A stretch of 64,000 nucleotides of DNA from Vicinamibacterales bacterium (GTDB taxonomy: Bacteria > Acidobacteriota > Vicinamibacteria > Vicinamibacterales > 2-12-FULL-66-21), in assembly GCA_036496585.1 (NCBI GenBank), contig DASXLB010000014.1, positions 124,001 to 188,000 of the forward strand. Reading direction: 5' to 3'. A model generated the notes under the pieces. That model was not told the DNA's origin and did no database searches. It was given only the letters and a program-made list of their open reading frames with translations. The translations under genes and the position numbers were made by a program. Below, one piece after another: positions 61,450 through 64,000 of the stretch (positions within the stretch are counted from its first letter, which is position 1; each line of letters begins with the position of its first letter).

Positions 61450-63915
61450 ATGTTGACGGATCTGCGTTTCGCCGCCCGGCTGCTCTGGAAAGACCGTGGC
61501 TTCACCGCCACCGCGATGGCGACGCTGGCGGTCTGCATCGGCGCCAACGCGGCGATTTTCGCCGTGGTCAATGCCGTCCTGCTGCAGCCGCTGCCGGTGC
61601 CGCACGCGGAGCAGCTGGTCCACATGTCCAACGAGTACCCTGGCGCCGGCGTCGTCGACGGCCACGGCTCGACCGGCGTCCCCGATTACTACGACCGCCT
61701 CCGCGAGACCGACGTCTTCCAGGAGCAGGCGCTCTACAACAGCCGAGGCGTGACGCTCAGCGGCAACGGCGAGGCGCAGCGCATCGTCGCGATGGCGGCG
61801 ACGCCCTCGCTCCTCCGGATGCTGCAGGTCCAGCCGGTCCGCGGCCGCGCGTTCAGCGACGCCGAGGGTGAGATCGGCAAGACGAGCAGCGTCGTCCTGA
61901 CCTACGCGGCGTGGCAGCAGTGGTTCGCCGGCCAGGACGCCGCGCTCGGCCAGACGCTCCGCTTGAACGGCCAGCCGTACACGATCGTCGGCGTGCTGCC
62001 GCGCGGCTTCGGCTTCCTCGAACCCGACGTCAAGATCTGGATCCCGGTCGCCTTCACCGCGGACGAGAAATCGGACGAGTCGCGCCACAGCAACAACTGG
62101 ACGTACATCGCCCGGCTGAAGCCCGGCGCGACGCTCGAGCAGGCCCGACAGCAGATCGACGCGCTGAACGCCCGCAACCTCGATCGCTTTCCCCAGCTCA
62201 AACAGATCCTGATCAACGCCGGCTTCCATACGATGGTGGTGCCGCTGCAGGGCTTTCTGGTGCGCGACCTGCGGAGCACGTTGTACCTGCTCTGGGGCGG
62301 CGTCGTCTTCGTGCTGCTGGTCGGCGCGGTCAACGTCACCAACCTCACGCTCGTCCGCTCCAGCGCGCGGATGAAGGAGCTGGCGACCCGCCACGCGCTC
62401 GGCGCCGGCCTCGGGCGGATCGCCCGGCAGCTGCTGACCGAGACGCTGCTGCTGGCGCTGGCCGGCGCGGCGGCGGGCCTGGCACTCGGCTGGGCCGGCG
62501 TCCGGGCCCTGGCGCTGCTGAGCCTCGACGCCACGCCGCAGGGCACCACCGTCGCCGTCGACGGCACCGTCGTCGGCTTCACGCTCGGGCTGGCCGCCGC
62601 GCTGACCATCCTCATCGGCCTGGTGCCCGTCCTCAGTCTGCGGCACATGAATCTCAGCCAGGCGTTCCGCGAAGACGGGCGGTCCGGCACGGCGGGCAGA
62701 GGCGCGCGTCTGGTGCGCCGGGTGCTGGTCACCGTGCAGGTCACGTTCGCCTTCATGCTGCTGATCGGCGCCGGACTGCTGTTCGCCAGCTTCCAGCGCG
62801 TCCTCGCCGTCCGGCCCGGCTTCGAGACGTCGCACGTCCTGACCGGCACGGTGAATCCGCCGCCGGCGCGCTACAAGGGAGACGACGAGACACGTGCGTT
62901 CTGGATCCGACTGCTGGATCGCGTCCGCGCCCTGCCGGGCGTCCAGGCGGCGGGCATCACCAGCAATATTCCCCTGTCCGGCAACACGAGCGACAGCGTC
63001 ATCCTCGCCGAGGGCTACGTGATGGCGCAGGGGGAATCGCTCGTGTCGCCGTTCCAGGCGTCGGTCTCCCCCGGCTATTTCGAGGCGATGAACATCCCGC
63101 TGACGCGTGGCCGCTACTTCGCCGCGTCCGACGACGATCACGCGCCGAATGTCGTGATCGTCGACGCGCGGCTCGCGGCGCGCTTCTGGAAGGGACAGGA
63201 TCCGATCGGGCGGCGGATGTGGAAGCCGGAATCGGCACAGGCACTCACCGCTGGTCCCGGACCGAAGACGCACTGGTTCACCGTCGTCGGCGTAGTCGGC
63301 AACATCCGGCTGACCGGCCTGACCGAGAAGGAGCCGGTCGGCGCCTACTATTTCCCGGCGTCGCAGGACGTGCGGCGCTACATGGTGATCGCGGCGCGGA
63401 CGACGGGCGACCCGTCGGGAGCGGTCGCCGGCATCCGCGAGCAGGTGCGGCAGATCGATCCCGAGCTGCCGTTCTTCGCAGTGAAGCCGATGCAGCAGCG
63501 CGTCGACGAGTCGCTGGTCAGCCGGCGCGCGCCGATGCTGCTCGCGTCGCTGTTCGGCGGGATCGCGCTCTTCCTGGCCGCGGTCGGCATCTACGGCGTG
63601 CTCGCCTATCAGGTGACGCAGCGCCGGAAGGAGATCGGTATCCGCCTGGCCCTCGGCAGCGACGGCCGGCGCATCTTTACGTTGATCGTGTCGGAGGGGC
63701 TGCTGCTGCTCGCGCTCGGCGTGGCGATCGGTCTGGCGGGGGCGGTCGCGATTCGCGGCGCCATGGCGACCCAGTTGTACGGCGTGGAGCCGCTCGATCC
63801 GGCCGTGCTCGCGATGGTCGCCGCGGTACTGGCGGCCGTCGCTTTCGTGGCGTGCGCGGTGCCGGCGCGCCGCGCCGCGCGCATCGATCCGCTGGTGGCC
63901 CTGACGGATCAGTAA
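61450..63915 (+). CDS. ADOP-type MacB/FtsX-like permease (no prefix domain)
   Basis: 821 residues with the duplicated MacB layout and no N-terminal prefix: MLTDLRFAARLLWKDRGFTATAMATLAVCIGAN (first helix), periplasmic core 1 with LRLNGQPYTIVGVLPRGFGF, FtsX helices (about 280-400), core 2, and the final bundle ending VPARRAARIDPLVALTDQ. It is divergent from the PadR-ADOP operon, sharing a 161-bp upstream region, and so may answer to the same regulator. No Shine-Dalgarno sequence is visible near ATG 61450; a CTAAGT lies just upstream. Confidence 0.92.
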   Translation: MLTDLRFAARLLWKDRGFTATAMATLAVCIGANAAIFAVVNAVLLQPLPVPHAEQLVHMSNEYPGAGVVDGHGSTGVPDYYDRLRETDVFQEQALYNSRGVTLSGNGEAQRIVAMAATPSLLRMLQVQPVRGRAFSDAEGEIGKTSSVVLTYAAWQQWFAGQDAALGQTLRLNGQPYTIVGVLPRGFGFLEPDVKIWIPVAFTADEKSDESRHSNNWTYIARLKPGATLEQARQQIDALNARNLDRFPQLKQILINAGFHTMVVPLQGFLVRDLRSTLYLLWGGVVFVLLVGAVNVTNLTLVRSSARMKELATRHALGAGLGRIARQLLTETLLLALAGAAAGLALGWAGVRALALLSLDATPQGTTVAVDGTVVGFTLGLAAALTILIGLVPVLSLRHMNLSQAFREDGRSGTAGRGARLVRRVLVTVQVTFAFMLLIGAGLLFASFQRVLAVRPGFETSHVLTGTVNPPPARYKGDDETRAFWIRLLDRVRALPGVQAAGITSNIPLSGNTSDSVILAEGYVMAQGESLVSPFQASVSPGYFEAMNIPLTRGRYFAASDDDHAPNVVIVDARLAARFWKGQDPIGRRMWKPESAQALTAGPGPKTHWFTVVGVVGNIRLTGLTEKEPVGAYYFPASQDVRRYMVIAARTTGDPSGAVAGIREQVRQIDPELPFFAVKPMQQRVDESLVSRRAPMLLASLFGGIALFLAAVGIYGVLAYQVTQRRKEIGIRLALGSDGRRIFTLIVSEGLLLLALGVAIGLAGAVAIRGAMATQLYGVEPLDPAVLAMVAAVLAAVAFVACAVPARRAARIDPLVALTDQ

Positions 63916-63947
63916 ACGCCATCGGCGATTTGTGGAATATTCACCAC

Positions 63948-64000
63948 ATGCCCTTGGAAACGGTGTTTCTCGACGCGGGTGGCGTCCTGCTGTATCCGAA
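63948..64000 (+). CDS. Start of a HAD-like hydrolase gene, cut by window edge
   Basis: Only 17 codons are present: MPLETVFLDAGGVLLYP. FLDAGGVLL matches HAD motif I (hhhDxGGVL), whose first Asp is the nucleophile. The gene is on the same strand as the ADOP permease, 32 bases after its stop. Nothing further can be said. Confidence 0.5.
   Translation, partial: MPLETVFLDAGGVLLYP

Overview
The window is about 64 kb of GC-rich, densely coding bacterial chromosome with 52 supportable protein genes. No rRNA, tRNA, CRISPR array, transposase, integrase or prophage gene was recognised. The gene mix points to Acidobacteriota, probably class Vicinamibacteria. It includes four 'orphan' MacB/FtsX-like permeases of the acidobacterial duplicated permease (ADOP) type, three small PadR regulators, two secreted VWFA-related acidobacterial-domain proteins, and a Ser/Thr kinase fused to a PD40 beta-propeller. 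The lineage is inferred from gene content; no marker gene such as 16S is present.

Layout. 1-2.5 kb: a truncated YncE-like beta-propeller, then divergently a small sulfur-handling cluster (FmdB zinc ribbon, rhodanese, SufE). 2.5-8.5 kb: a GCPII-like M28 peptidase, a 48-bp palindromic repeat array, a dienelactone hydrolase, an alkB/RibD-like/small membrane protein operon and a VWA protein. 8.4-16 kb: TrmH-type methyltransferase, GNATs, the first ADOP permease, a YgjP-like metallopeptidase and an S9 peptidase. 16-21 kb: ABC ATPase and large permease overlapping, then a fused MFS/spermidine-synthase-like protein and a VOC protein. 21-30 kb: a PadR / membrane protein / secreted DinB-like operon, gph, a CBS-containing IMPDH/GMP-reductase-family enzyme, mltB, a CoA-type Nudix hydrolase and a PadR-ADOP pair. 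30-37 kb: RluB-like pseudouridine synthase, M28 lipoprotein peptidase, bacilliredoxin, speA, a degenerate receiver protein, a GlsB-type membrane protein, ogt and DinB. 37-46 kb: a 2001-residue alpha-2-macroglobulin with penicillin-binding protein 1C. 46-64 kb: a RodZ-like HTH protein, a YkgJ-like cysteine-cluster protein, benzoate-CoA-ligase-like enzyme, pepT, the second VWA protein, xthA, a small Cys protein, the PD40 kinase, hrpB, a second PadR-ADOP pair, a divergent fourth ADOP, and the first codons of a HAD hydrolase.

How the genes work together. Themes are envelope maintenance (PBP1C/A2M, MltB, ADOPs), secreted peptide turnover (two M28, S9, PepT), alkylation and base repair (AlkB, Ogt, XthA), and thiol/sulfur metabolism. 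Genes are tightly packed, often with 4-nt ATGA start/stop overlaps. The longest gap between genes is about 255 bp (4640-4894) and is filled by the repeat array.

Start signals. Many first-of-operon genes have a TAnnnT hexamer 6-8 nt before the start codon and no Shine-Dalgarno sequence, which suggests leaderless mRNAs. At four divergent pairs this hexamer is symmetric (TAGAATA, TAAGGTA, CATAATA types), so one site could serve both strands. No hairpin followed by a clear T-tract was seen, so intrinsic terminators are not called with confidence.
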